From Actinernus sp. WN-2022 (Eukaryota > Cnidaria > Anthozoa > Actiniaria > Actinernidae), in assembly GCA_030867875.1 (NCBI GenBank), contig JAOWCC010000577.1, positions 76,069,012 to 76,133,011 on the forward strand: DNA of 64,000 bases. The letters run 5' to 3'. The stretch's first letter is position 1. Every line of letters starts with the position of its first letter. The translations under genes were made by a program, and so were the position numbers. Of the stretch, positions 51,335-61,885 are shown in pieces. The notes beneath the pieces are model-generated. The model saw nothing but the letters and a program-made list of their open reading frames with translations. It made no database searches and was not told the DNA's origin.

Positions 51335-52436
51335 TCACCCATACGTTTGGGTCTGGAGCTGAGTGACCGGGACCCAGCTGTTAAATTTAGCGGGGTACCC
51401 TTCCCATTTCACCAAGACTTCTTCCTGGTTCTTCTTCTTGCCGGGGCTAAAAAGACTTTCTTTTTCCACGGCCACCGGCGTCATCTCGCTTTCGTAAAAC
51501 GTTCCCCGCAACATTTCCCCGCTCAAGTCCTCCAACCGGTAGACGGGAGGGGTGCGGTAGTCCAACCGTTTTATCACCGTGAACACTTCCTCCGACCAGT
51601 TGGCCAGATAGCTTTTTTTCAAAATGGCCTTTGGTCTTGCTAATCCGTACCGTGTCGCCGGGACGGTACAATGGTTTCTTCGGTTTCCTCTTTAGCGGTG
51701 TCGGCTGCTTGTCCCGGTACAAGACGGCCCGCACCTCGTGGTCGTTGAAGGGCGTGACGGTGATGGGGGCGCGTCGAATACTGCTGTGGACGGCCCGGTT
51801 GTACCCGAGCACCAATTGGGGGAGGACTTTCAAATACTCTTTCTTCCCAGTGGCCGTGAAATATTTGTACATGCGTCCCTTGAGCGTCCGGTTGAACCGC
51901 TCGGCAATCTGGGCTTTGGTCTCGTTGTACGTGACGAAAAAGGCCACGTCATTCTTTTTTAAAAAGGCCTGGAACTTGCGGTTGGTAAATTCTGTCCCAG
52001 CATCGGTCTGCAACCGCAACGGTTTCCGTTCGCGAAACACTTGGGTAAAGGCGCGCACCAATTCCTCCCCGGTCTTGTTCTTCAGGGGGACTGCCCACGC
52101 GTACTTGGACAACACATCGATGATGGTCAAAATGTGTTTATAGCCCTTGTTGAAGGCACTCGTGGCTTGCATGTCCACCAGATCCGCCTGCCACTGCTCG
52201 TCGAGGGCCAGCACGCGCACGCGCCCTCGCAGAATTTTTTTTCGAAAAGGGCGGTGCAACGTAAAGGTCAATTGTTTTTTCAGCCATGCTAAAGTGGTGT
52301 TGCGGGTCACCCCCACTTCGCTAGCCGCTTTCACCAGACGGGCAGCACCCCCAAAGGCAGCAGGGCTGCTGGGGTCGTAATACAACGCCTCGAGCAGCGC
52401 GGAAGGACTCTTTTTCTTCTCCTTCTTTCGCCCCAT
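51335..52436 (-). CDS. INT: Polinton integrase with chromodomain, one homopolymer shift
   Basis: From MGRKKEKKKSPSALLEALYY. DDE triad: WQADLVD, LQTDAGTEF, KAQIAERFNRT. The conserved YNRAVHSSIRRAPITVTPF segment, deleted in Polinton 1, is present. After KGHFEK a run of seven A (minus strand, about 51612-51619) puts the next part in another frame. That part is SYLANWSEEVFTVIKRL, then a chromodomain-like VLVKWEGYPAKFNSW to 51335. Six A would restore the frame, so this is a single-base mutation or sequencing error. Chromodomains may steer insertion to marked chromatin. Confidence 0.88.
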
Positions 52437-52850
52437 AATCCTCAAAATGAGAGCCCTGAATAATCACTTTTCCTCCGCAACACGCCAAGAGACAACGGAC
52501 ACGTTTCAAAATACCATGGCACTTGAGGGACGGACCTCCTCCTCCACCGCAAGGCATTCTGTACTCTCCCCGAGTCTAGCGCGCGACACCTCCCTTATAC
52601 TTTTTCCCCCTAGCAAAGAGACAACAGACACCCCACGTTGTTCCTCTTGAAAGTTTTATTGTTTTTTTCTAGCTTCGGATATTCTTTCTCATTCTGAAGG
52701 CCTACGGTTGGCCTTGTAAATATGTATATAGTTTTTAATTCTTTTTCTTTTTTTGGTTGAAAGGACACCTATAATTACATAGGGTTGCTTCCGACCACCA
52801 GGGTAAAATCCCGGGGGGCCGGTTTGTCCCCAAAATCTAGGTCTTCTTGG
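52437..52850. promoter_or_regulatory. Integrase upstream region
   Basis: On the minus strand GTATAAGGGAGG (about 52590-52601) is a TATA-like box about 160 bp before the integrase ATG. The remainder between it and the right TIR is T-rich with AATAAA-type signals for the TIR gene. No gene is seen. Confidence 0.4.
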
Positions 52851-53384
52851 TTACGCGTGAGGCTGTTCCTGTGGATGGGGGACCCTATTTGGATATATTC
52901 CAGCGTAGGCTTGTTTCTCGTACTTTTGCAGGTATTGCTTGTGGTTCAAACCTTCCTGCATAGCCTTGAAATCCATTTTACATAGCCTATCATAGTACTT
53001 TTCTGTGGTTGGGCTTCTTTCCTTCTCCATCTTTGCGGCCAACTTATCCATATCCATGAAGTACTCGTCACTTTTCAGGCAATCGTCAAAGTGGATATCC
53101 GATGCCCATCTCAGTGCTTGTTCTTCCATTGGAAAGCATTCTGGCGTCCCTGTGGGGAGGGCGGGGGACCCACGGTCATTGTACCAACAGGGTGTCCGTA
53201 GGGAATCAGGGGTGTCGGTGTAGTCTCTAGGGGTATCCCCAGGGGTGTCCCCGGTGGGGGGCCCTGTGGGGGTCCCTGTGGGGGTCCCTGTGGCATCTCC
53301 GCGGATGGAACCGTAAAGGGCGTAGTGGTGTGGGGACTGGTCCAAGCGACGGGTGGCGGACCTTGGGGGGCCTGTGACGTCCAT
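52851..53384 (-). CDS. TIR-encoded protein, right copy
   Basis: The mirror copy of the gene at 37214-37747, with the same 177-residue product at the protein level and the same promoter array upstream (about 53510-53705). Identity across copies suggests recent insertion or ongoing conversion between TIRs. Confidence 0.65.
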   Translation of the reverse strand: MDVTGPPRSATRRLDQSPHHYALYGSIRGDATGTPTGTPTGPPTGDTPGDTPRDYTDTPDSLRTPCWYNDRGSPALPTGTPECFPMEEQALRWASDIHFDDCLKSDEYFMDMDKLAAKMEKERSPTTEKYYDRLCKMDFKAMQEGLNHKQYLQKYEKQAYAGIYPNRVPHPQEQPHA

Positions 53385-53825
53385 GGCGAAGCGTAGAATT
53401 GAGCTTTGGGGGCGGGGGTCCGTTCGCGGTAGATTGTGCGTTAAGGTCAGCCCACATAAATCCAAGTGGCTACTCACACTTCGGGTTGGGTGCCGGGGCC
53501 GTGCACGTATTGGGTCTATAAATTTCCCGACCACTCCCGAGCCCGTATTGGGTCTATAAATCTCGGCCAATCCCGAGCCCGTATTGGGTCTATAACTCCC
53601 GGCCAATCAGCAGCCTGTCTTGGGTCTATAAATTCCGGCCAATCAGCAGCCTGTCTTGGGTCTATAACTCCCGGCCAATCAGCAGCCTGTCTTTGGTCTA
53701 TAACTGAGGAGGCGGGGCCTGTGACAAGCCTGTGACGTCACAGGATTATTTATGAGCCTGTGACGTCACAGGCTCTCGACCAATCAGGAGAGGGCATGTG
53801 GTCTGTACAGTGTACTATTACTACT
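52851..53825 (-). repeat. Polinton 2 right TIR
   Basis: An inverted copy of 36801-37747 with two CCTGTGACGTCACAGG units instead of one (28 bp longer). It ends at CTATTACTACT before the TTCGGT duplication. Confidence 0.95.
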
Positions 53826-54262
53826 TTCGGTATCTGTCTTACACGAAAGCTTGCCTTGTTCTCTTTGTCAATAACTCTAATCTTTAATCGGTCGATAATC
53901 TGGCGCTCCTGTTCTTCCATTCTGGCTATACTTGAGAGCAGGCAGTACACGCAAACCTCGCGCGAATTTTGAATATGAAATTAGTCACGTGACGGATATT
54001 CTAGTATATTAATATGTTTGTCTATGACAACCTTTTTGGCATCGACTGTATATATTACCACAACTGTGTGAATTCTCGCGTGCTCATTGGTCGATTTGTC
54101 GTGGTAAATGACAGTCCAGACAACGGTTGACATCATAGTACGCGCGCTGTCTTTGCTTTTAATTTACTTACATTTTTCTGTTGTCTTTTTCTAAATTTTC
54201 ATGTTTTAATTAATAATCAAATAGAATTGCTCAATAAAAATACCGGTACCTGAGATCCGGTT

Positions 54263-54526
54263 CTACGTCGTCAGGCTCTCTCTCTTCTGGTAGATGGCCA
54301 TTGCTGTTCCGTGGAGGGTGCGCTGTCCATCATGTGTGTCTTCAGCGAAATTTACATTATCAACTGCAAAGAACACGCTCCTGCCAAAGACAATATCTGG
54401 AGGTAGGTAGATTCCATCATTCTGTTCCATGCGCTGAATGACGCTCTTCTCTATCTGTGCCTCTACTTTCAAGAGCGTGTTGTACTCAAGAGCGTGTTGT
54501 ACTCCATACCAAAACCATGTCGACAA
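54263..54526 (-). pseudogene. Fragment of a multicopy invertebrate protein
   Basis: The 87 codons include IYLPPDIVFGRSVFFAVDNV and FAEDTHDGQRTLHGTAMAIY, which resemble a conserved core of unnamed, repeated cnidarian proteins. An 18-bp tandem duplication (CTCAAGAGCGTGTTGTA twice, about 54469-54504) disrupts the 5' side. No complete gene is visible. The surrounding 53921-54262 and 54527-56410 hold no gene I can support. Confidence 0.4.
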
Positions 54527-56410
54527 TCTCCTTACTTCGAATCACCTGGTGAACGGCTAAAGCAACGGCAAGGTGTTGTGGCATTTCCCTTGTAACTCCA
54601 AATACTTCTGACTTCTTATTTTTCACTTAGCTGTCACACTGTGCAAGACTCATAGCTTACGAATTAACATGTGAGTGGTTAGAAACATCTCTGATGCGTT
54701 CTTATCGTGATTTGTGGCGGGTTTTAGAGGATATTACCTTAATCTCGTACCCAGATCCCACGCCATGTTTACCTATCCAAAGAAGTGGGATCTGGTAAAG
54801 TTCGACACTACGTTTGCTCTCATTGGCTACAATGAAACACAATAGCCTCATTGCAACACTTGTTTTGATTGGTTGTCCAGTTTCCTAAGATTTACGATGG
54901 AGTCGAGTGTTCTGAGAAATCTGAAGGGAAAAGAAGAATATCGCAGATAGTATCAAAACTAAGGACGCAAAGGATTAACTAAATGTGGCGAATACTTTCT
55001 ACATTTCGGGAGATGAATACCTGCAATATTTCGAGGTATTCTGATTTTGGAATAGCCGGAATACGTCCCAAAAGAACACGAGTAAGTGCCATTGTACGGA
55101 GAGATAATTGCACAAATGGATATGATATCACTGCATCAGACTTTTTGTCCGATTGTGGAAAGTCCTGATATTGCGGTTTCGGAGGCATGTGTGTGCAAGA
55201 AGAAGATAATCTTTAGTGTAAAAACGTAATGACAAGTTGAAAACGTTCTCAGTAATTATGTGTAGAGAAACAACTTGACTCTGTACTGGGTATATAAAAT
55301 GCTCCCACTCGTATTCAAGCATATACATTTCCAAGAAGCAGTGATGGTTCCGTGATGCATTCATTCCTTATGATATAGTCGTATACAAGAGTCCAACATT
55401 CCAGTTCTTGTGAAATTCCAAATAGTGGAGAGGCCAGCTAGGCTGCAGTAATCTCCGGTACATAGCAATTAGCATTTTCGACTAAAAAATCAACTGCTGC
55501 AGTTTTCTTATAACTTGTAACCCCCCCAAGCCTTTATAGCAGATTCATATTAACCCTTTTTGAGCTCATGGTTTTATCTAAAATCCTTCAGTTATACGTT
55601 TTATTAGGGACTGTGTACATGTAGGCAGGTTGACCGTAGTGCATGCTAGGACCAACAATTCTTGTTGTTGAAATAGTCTCAAGAGATTTCAAATATAAAC
55701 AATACACTAACCAATGGAGATAGCCCTGGTACTAGGGTCAACCTCACTTCATGTAAACAGGCCCCCTCTCAGCTGCTGGCTTTTGAAGCTTGAATGTTTT
55801 GCCTACTCAAAATTGATGTTTGAGCAACAAATTTATACAAGACTTTACTAGACATATGCACTTGAAGCTTTCATCCATCTTTGAAAATGCACTAGTATTG
55901 TTATCTTCTTGTAAGACTTTTTTCTCACATATCTATAATCTATTTTGTACTTTTTAGCCATAAGGTCGAGCTCAGACTGGCCACCATTACTCAGACTAGA
56001 AACGAGCGATCCTTTGTTTAGCTGTCTTTTCGTGACGTCATCTACTCAACAGGTTCACGACACAGCGACAAGAAGGCATTTTATCAGGTTCAAACTTTGG
56101 GTACGTTTCTATGTGAAAAATACCCTTTCCTTCTACATACAAGACTAGAGTAGCCATATTTTGCTACTATGATGTCATCTACTCCATTCTAGTCCGAGTA
56201 GACTAGAATGGCAGACGTAAATTTTACGTGTTTAGAGGTCTATATTTATGATCATATATATATTGTGATCATATTTTAGGCCAGAAGTATAATTGAAGAC
56301 CTATATTTTCGATTTATGATAAGAAACGGCGAATAGTAGCACTTTAATACGTTTTGCTATGGACTGATAAGAGGTTCTTGTTACAGTGATGAAACAAAGA
56401 CACAATTTAC

Positions 56411-57510
56411 CTGGGTTATCTTTCTTTTCTGTGTCTTCTGGTGCCCCTTTATCCTCAGTCTCTTCTATAAATGGCTCAATACTTTTTCTATTGATAATCA
56501 CAATAAACAAAATTTAATTCTGAGTAGCTTACATATTCAACATTGAACCAGAAACCAAAAGTCAGTCTAAAGCTGTCTCATTTTTTAACTGAAAATGATT
56601 TTAAAAATATAGAAATAGCATCACTGGGAAATGTATTTTTGTCAGCCCTCCTATGTGCTTCCTTTTTTTTTGCTCACAAAAAAACAATCATTTAAAAGAA
56701 GAAAGGGTTTAAGGTAGTTGAAGGTCCCTTGGTACATTGTACTGTACACCTCCCTAAGCCAGCAGATGCAGTATTATCACCCTTAACCTGGTTGCTAGCA
56801 CATTAGTTGAGGTGGGCTGCTGTTCAGTGGAGGATCCACCAGCACACTGCTGCTGATGTTCTTTCATTTGTGTTATAACAATGGGCAACTTGCAGTTCAC
56901 ACACTTGACAGTAGGAAAATCATCCCCCTGAAAATGATGATTATGACACATTAGTGGGACAAGTCATACACACCATAGAACCACACTCAGCCCTTTCCCT
57001 GCCCTGTTAATTACCTTCACTTATGTATGTAACTTCATATATGTATGTAACATGTGCATAATTCTGACTATCCCTCCAGTCCAACAAAAATCCTCCCAAA
57101 CCAGGGATTTACATATTGTTTACCTAAATTTATTAAAGGAGCTTTTAGAATTTATGACCTCCTAATTTACATATCCAATAGAAGACTCAATTATAATTCA
57201 TCTTGATAGAGTTTCTTACCTTCAGTTCAACAGGATCCTCACTAAGATCCACTTGGAGTGGCCCGTATGAATAAGATTGCCTGTCCAAACCTCTCTTTGA
57301 GATGGGGAGAGTGTATCCTTCCCTACTGGGGGCGACTATTGATAGGCCTGTTCCTCCTACTCCCCCATTTGCCCGTAACACTTTAAACCCTCCACCTTCC
57401 TTCAGTTTGGGGAATTTTAGCCTGCGAAAGCAGCCGCCTCTTTTGAGCTCTGGTCGCTCGGGCTCCCTTCCCCCAAAGAGACGTCTGCGACTTGAGGGTA
57501 AAAATTCCAT
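56411..57510 (-). CDS. G2E3-like N-terminal exons with UBZ-type zinc finger (partial)
   Basis: Three exons join in phase: 57510-57220 (GFKVLRANGGVGGTGLSIVA, REGYTLPISKRGLDRQSYSY), 56927-56788 (VKCVNCKLPIVITQMKEHQQ then QC, a C2HC UBZ-like finger) and 56487-56411 (KSIEPFIEETEDKGAPEDTE). The plan GYxxP plus a CxxC...HxxxC finger is that of invertebrate proteins labelled G2/M-specific E3 ligase-like, which normally continue to a HECT domain. No HECT exon is seen downstream, so the gene is partial or truncated. Confidence 0.5.
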
Positions 57511-57611
57511 ACTGATGACGTAAATGCGCCCAGATTCCGGGCGCGGCTTGTGATTGGTTAATCTACAATATATTTATAAATGTGCATAAATTAACAGTTC
57601 AGCTTTATTAA

Positions 57612-58090
57612 ATGGCGGCGAGTGAGAAGCGTGAGCTATAAACTTAGTGTTTTTAATTGTTGTGCAAGTGAACTTTGCCTTAAGTTTAATATCGAGAAGC
57701 TCACAAGTAGTCAGGTCATAGCTCTACGTAGTTTTATGGAAGAAAAGGATGTGTTCGTTAATTTGCCGACTGGCTCGGGGAAATCATTGGTGTTTGGTGG
57801 AGATGTGGATGCATTTGAACGTTTGCAACAGTTTGTGGAAAAAGGATCCCATCATTATAGTCATATCTCCTTTGGTTGCTCTGATGATAGATCAGGTTAA
57901 CCGTTTTAATTCAATAGGGTTGATAGCTGCATTTGTTGGAAGCGACCAAAGCGAAGTCAACGAAGGAATAGAGAATGGCTATTTCTCGTACGTACGTGTT
58001 TTTGTCGCCCGAATCGAGCCTTTCTACAGGTCATTGTTTGAGAACAAGCTCTACGAAGAGAGTTTAGTCGGTATAGCTTACAAACGCTAA
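57612..58090 (+). pseudogene. RecQ-like helicase fragment
   Basis: It shows a Q-motif-like SSQVIALRSFM, Walker A LPTGSGKS, motif Ia IIVISPLVALMIDQV and YVFLSPES in successive frames, ending before the DEAH box. At least two shifts occur (near 57800 and 57985, the latter at a duplicated CGTA). RecQ-like copies of this kind are numerous in invertebrate genomes. It is divergent from the G2E3-like gene across about 100 bp. It is non-functional as it stands. Confidence 0.6.
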
Positions 58091-60242
58091 GCCAAAGGTT
58101 TGTTGAATCTCGTAAATAAAAGAGCCATAAAATAGCAACCTGCATTATACATTTTACAATCTCCATCGTCATTGGCCAAGAGCATATACAGATAATTCCA
58201 AAATTCAGTGTACAGGAGATAATTTTAATTTATAAGACAATAATTATTAGATTTTCATGTTATTCTTATTCTATACATCGTTATTGTAACTTTTATTATT
58301 AGTCATTATTCTTTATAGTCCATTTATTTTTATTATATATCTATTTTTAAACCTATATTTTTATTTCTCTGAGAACCTCCATGAAAAACACCTTTGGGTG
58401 ACTGGGGAATCCTCTTTAAATATATATTTTATTATTATTCAGTTTTTTTGTGATATCCAGAACAATCAAGGTCTCAGTAAGTGTTATCAGCCTCAGCCCT
58501 CAACCTTGATTATTTTGGGTATCACCAAAACTTTAACCAATAATTATTTATTTTATGTAGCTTGGTAATTTTGCTAGGTATGATTGGTCAATTTGTGGTT
58601 CATAACTTCCCCGTACAGACCTGGTATATAGTCTGTTTTTGATGCTTTTGAGCTACATAATAAACACCTTATTAACCTTGTTTGCCAGGACCTTACCTAA
58701 AATTTATGGATCTCCATTTTTTCCTCTTTTTATGAACTGTGAACAGTCCCTATTCCCCCCTCCGGTATTATTGGGGTACGAGTGGCTATATTTGAGCAGA
58801 GCAAGCAGGGGTGCTCCACTCATACCTCACTAATAAGGGAGAAAAAAGGAGTTACTGCTTCTACTGGCAATTATAAATAACCAGTGTTGTATTCATGTTA
58901 TGCATGGTCACTGAAAATCAACCTCCCATGATCAGAGCATAGTGAAGGAAGGAAGGAAAAATATGGGATGCTATAAAACGTACATGTATCTACATTTTTA
59001 CCTCCACCCCCTTTGGGGCATTTTTCAAAAAGAGCAAGGCATCTTCTTTGTAACAAGGCCCAGGTGGGTAGGGGTTAAAGCACATGTCAGGTTCAAGTCC
59101 TTGTAAATCAATGGCCTAGCTCAGGTAGGGGAGGGGGGTTATATTTGTATACTTCCATAATAATTGAAAGGGTTCATGAAAGAATAGAGTAGGTGACTTC
59201 TGATCAGGTTCTAAATTCTCCCTTAAAAATTGAAGAATATGAAGGAGAATTAATTATTTAGAATTTGATCAGTAGTCAGTGACACTGTTCTGCAGGGAGC
59301 CCTTCAATTTGTCAACAATCTATAATAGCGATGCCAGATATTCGCTATGCCTAGTTATGTTATACAATGTAATGACTGCCTTTAATAAATTAAAGGTATT
59401 TATCCTAGCCAAACTGGGGCTAACTAGAAAACTAATGTTTATTTAGCCTCTAGGCATCCATAGCTTGTAATAATTTTCTGAATAAAAAAACTGGAACTAA
59501 TTAGATGGATGTAGAACTTCCTTGACATTTCTTTCTAAGCCTTTATAAATTTGACAGCTAAATGTATTAACTGTTTCATCTTAAATAAAGAGTCAATTAC
59601 ATTTTCTCTCCCAGTAATAATGTTGTTATCCATCATGTAGAAGCATCAGTACACAGTCTTGGATCCTTTGGGACAACCCCAATAATTAAACATACATCAG
59701 GAAGAATAATTACTCCTCTATTAGCTATGTAAGTTCATGATCTCCAACTTCTTGTTATAAACAATATATTTACAATTAAAACTGGAAATTGAGTGTACAT
59801 GTATGTTATGCACAAGTCTTTGCTATGGTAACTTGGGAACAGCCAAATTTATCCACTGTTGTACATTTGTGTTGGTTAAAAACTTTTCCTTCATATTTCT
59901 CTGCGGAAATAGGCTGTAATAACCAACATAACTGAAAAACCTGACTATACATAATGAGCTTATAAAGCAGTTCAATAAACTCAGAGAACTCCATATGTGG
60001 AGTATAGTGTTTTAAATCTGTTAAAGGGAATCTCGGCTATAAAATACTATTGCTCTTAAATAAAACATGAATGTTACCTAATCCACTTTGAGGGTTTAAA
60101 ATTGACAAGTCTGTCGATTTTACGAATGCCAAGCGATTTATTTTGGTTGTTTTGCGATTCAAGCTTCCCGGGGGCCGCCATTTTCTTTGGCGCACGGAAT
60201 GCTGGGAGATTGTGACGTCAAAGTGTTGCACAGCTTTCCAAG
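58091..60242. other. AT-rich intergenic region
   Basis: No gene is seen. A short inverted repeat, GTGATATCCAGAACAATCAAGG with its complement about 35 bp on (58452-58532), looks like a MITE remnant. The rest has scattered AATAAA and T-rich tracts. Confidence 0.45.
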
Positions 60243-61112
60243 ATGGCGGACGGTATTGACATGGAAGCAGTGACTCCTTATAGTTTTGAGCCCGAGTATT
60301 CCCAGAGCGATGACAGCACCGATTATGATAAATCTGGAGAGTCCAAAAATGAAGCAGAAGATATTGGACGCTTAGGAAACCTTCAATGGTGTAAATGTGG
60401 AAAATGTAATACAACAACACTAACTTCTCCAACGGAATGTTTATGTTGAATGGAGATTCCTACAGCTGCAGCTCTTATAGGATTGGATGATCAGGCATCC
60501 ATAAAGTGCATCACTGAACACTCAAAGCGGTACTGAGGACCGCACTTCTACGACTGAAACATGCAGTTCAGGGACGGGATAACTTTAACAATTTACCACG
60601 TGAGCTGCCAAACAAGTAAGATGGTTGCATCCATTGTTTTTTGCTTTATGAACATCAAATAAGATTTACAGTTGCACATGATCTGTTTGCCTTGTAATGG
60701 CTATTATCTTTTCTAAATTTACCGAACGGAAATAGTTGGTAAGTAGGAAAGTACAAAACATTAGCTTAATTAATCACAAGTCACACCCTTTTTCGCAGTT
60801 AAACGATAATTGTTGTAGTAAAACAATAAATCTCAGACATTAAATTTCAGAACAAAAGTCTTTATTGTGCTAAAGTTTTCTGTTAATAAACTTTGTTAAA
60901 TGTTGTAGAACGAATCGATGGTTGGCCTATACCCAGTTTACCTATTGGATTCATAACAAGCTAGGAAGAGGTGTAAGAAAAGTTGTTCCTGCATGTGTTG
61001 TCCACCACATTCGCTGTACATTTCCAGCTGAAGATGGGATATATACTGGATTTAAGTTCTCAAGCATTCAGAACATACCAGAATCATAAAGGAACTTATT
61101 CAGTTGGACAAC
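60243..61112 (+). pseudogene. P2RX7-type intracellular domain protein, decayed
   Basis: Exon 1 from ATGGCGGACGGTATTG encodes an acidic start, then WCKCGKCNTTTLTSPTECLC, the Cys-rich signature of the P2X7 intracellular (ballast-like) zinc domain. A stop and shifts follow near 60447-60540. A second segment at 60910-61112 continues the domain (YTQFTYWIHNKLGRGVRKVV, ACVVHHIRCTFPAEDGIYTG). No channel part is present. Stand-alone forms of this domain are common in invertebrate multicopy genes. 61113-61885 has no gene. Confidence 0.6.
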
Positions 61113-61885
61113 TGATTTTTTCTGAATATGCCGAAGAACGCTTCATTAACTGCTATTCCACATACCAAAATTCAGATATTAGAAAGTACAAATGGGTGAC
61201 TAGGCTGATTTTAGAACTCTGCAGGCTTCAAAATTGTCTCTTTAAATTCCTTGCCTGCTGCCCCCCTGCATTTGTGGAAGATTTGACAACGTTTCAGTCT
61301 ATGGGGTGGAGCATTTGTCAAATAGAGTCAAAGTTAGCTACTCTTACATCAATGTTTATAAGAGATTTGCACTTGTTTAGCTGAGCTGACCCCACGGTAG
61401 GGCATTTTCAATGCTCTGATTTCAAAATGCCAAATGCTCCATAAATATATGGGGAGGGGATGAGCAGGATTGGAATTGATAGACTAGTAACTTCATCATA
61501 GTTTAAGATGCAATTCTGTTGAGATCCCTTAGGTTTATGTTAAATTGTGGTAATTGTTTAATACTTAACATTATGTCAATGGGTTGTTGTCGGTCATTAT
61601 TTATAGGGTGGTAGGGGGTGGGTGAGTTTTAAAAGGGGTTAAGAAATTTTGAGGACTGCTGAAGGAGGGGTTCTGTATATGTGATATTAGCAGAAGACAT
61701 TGTGAATTAATTAGGCTTCCAATTTTTGGAAACATCTGAAGGAGGGGTTATGATAAAAAACAACAGTTCAGAGGAGGTAATGTCACATGTATTTTGAAGT
61801 TTAAAATTAGAAAATCATCCACCCCCTACCACCCTATAAGTAATGACCGCTCCCTGATATAGAACTCTTATTCAAAGCACATGCA

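Larger units (their letters stand above)
36801..53825. mobile_element. Polinton/Maverick 2, full length
   Basis: A 17,025-bp element begins AGTAGTAATAGTACAC and ends with its complement. It is flanked by the perfect 6-bp duplication TTCGGT (36795-36800 and 53826-53831). It has TIRs of 947 and 975 bp. The plus strand carries the left TIR gene and PolB. The minus strand carries the RING-like gene, all virion-type genes, the integrase and the right TIR gene. It is GC-richer than Polinton 1 and far better preserved, but it lacks major capsid, protease and the ATPase core. Confidence 0.97.
34231..53920 (-). pseudogene. Five-exon SHOCT-domain gene interrupted by Polinton 2
   Basis: Exons in gene order: 53920-53832 (MEEQERQIIDRLKIRV...), 36800-36532 (FPLVETLEAFREQLIKALPD...), 36384-36281 (MADLRERHGDHYPPYKYRLW), 34953-34780 and 34350-34231. 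All junctions are GT-AG and in phase. The last exon (LRDLFKLKEMGAISQQEYDD) is a short SHOCT-like helical hairpin typical of protein C-termini. Removing Polinton 2 plus one TTCGGT copy joins RQIP to NFPLV without changing frame, so the gene was intact when the element inserted. The function is unknown. Related multicopy proteins seem to exist in invertebrates, and it may belong to the neighbouring virus-like cluster. Confidence 0.7.
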
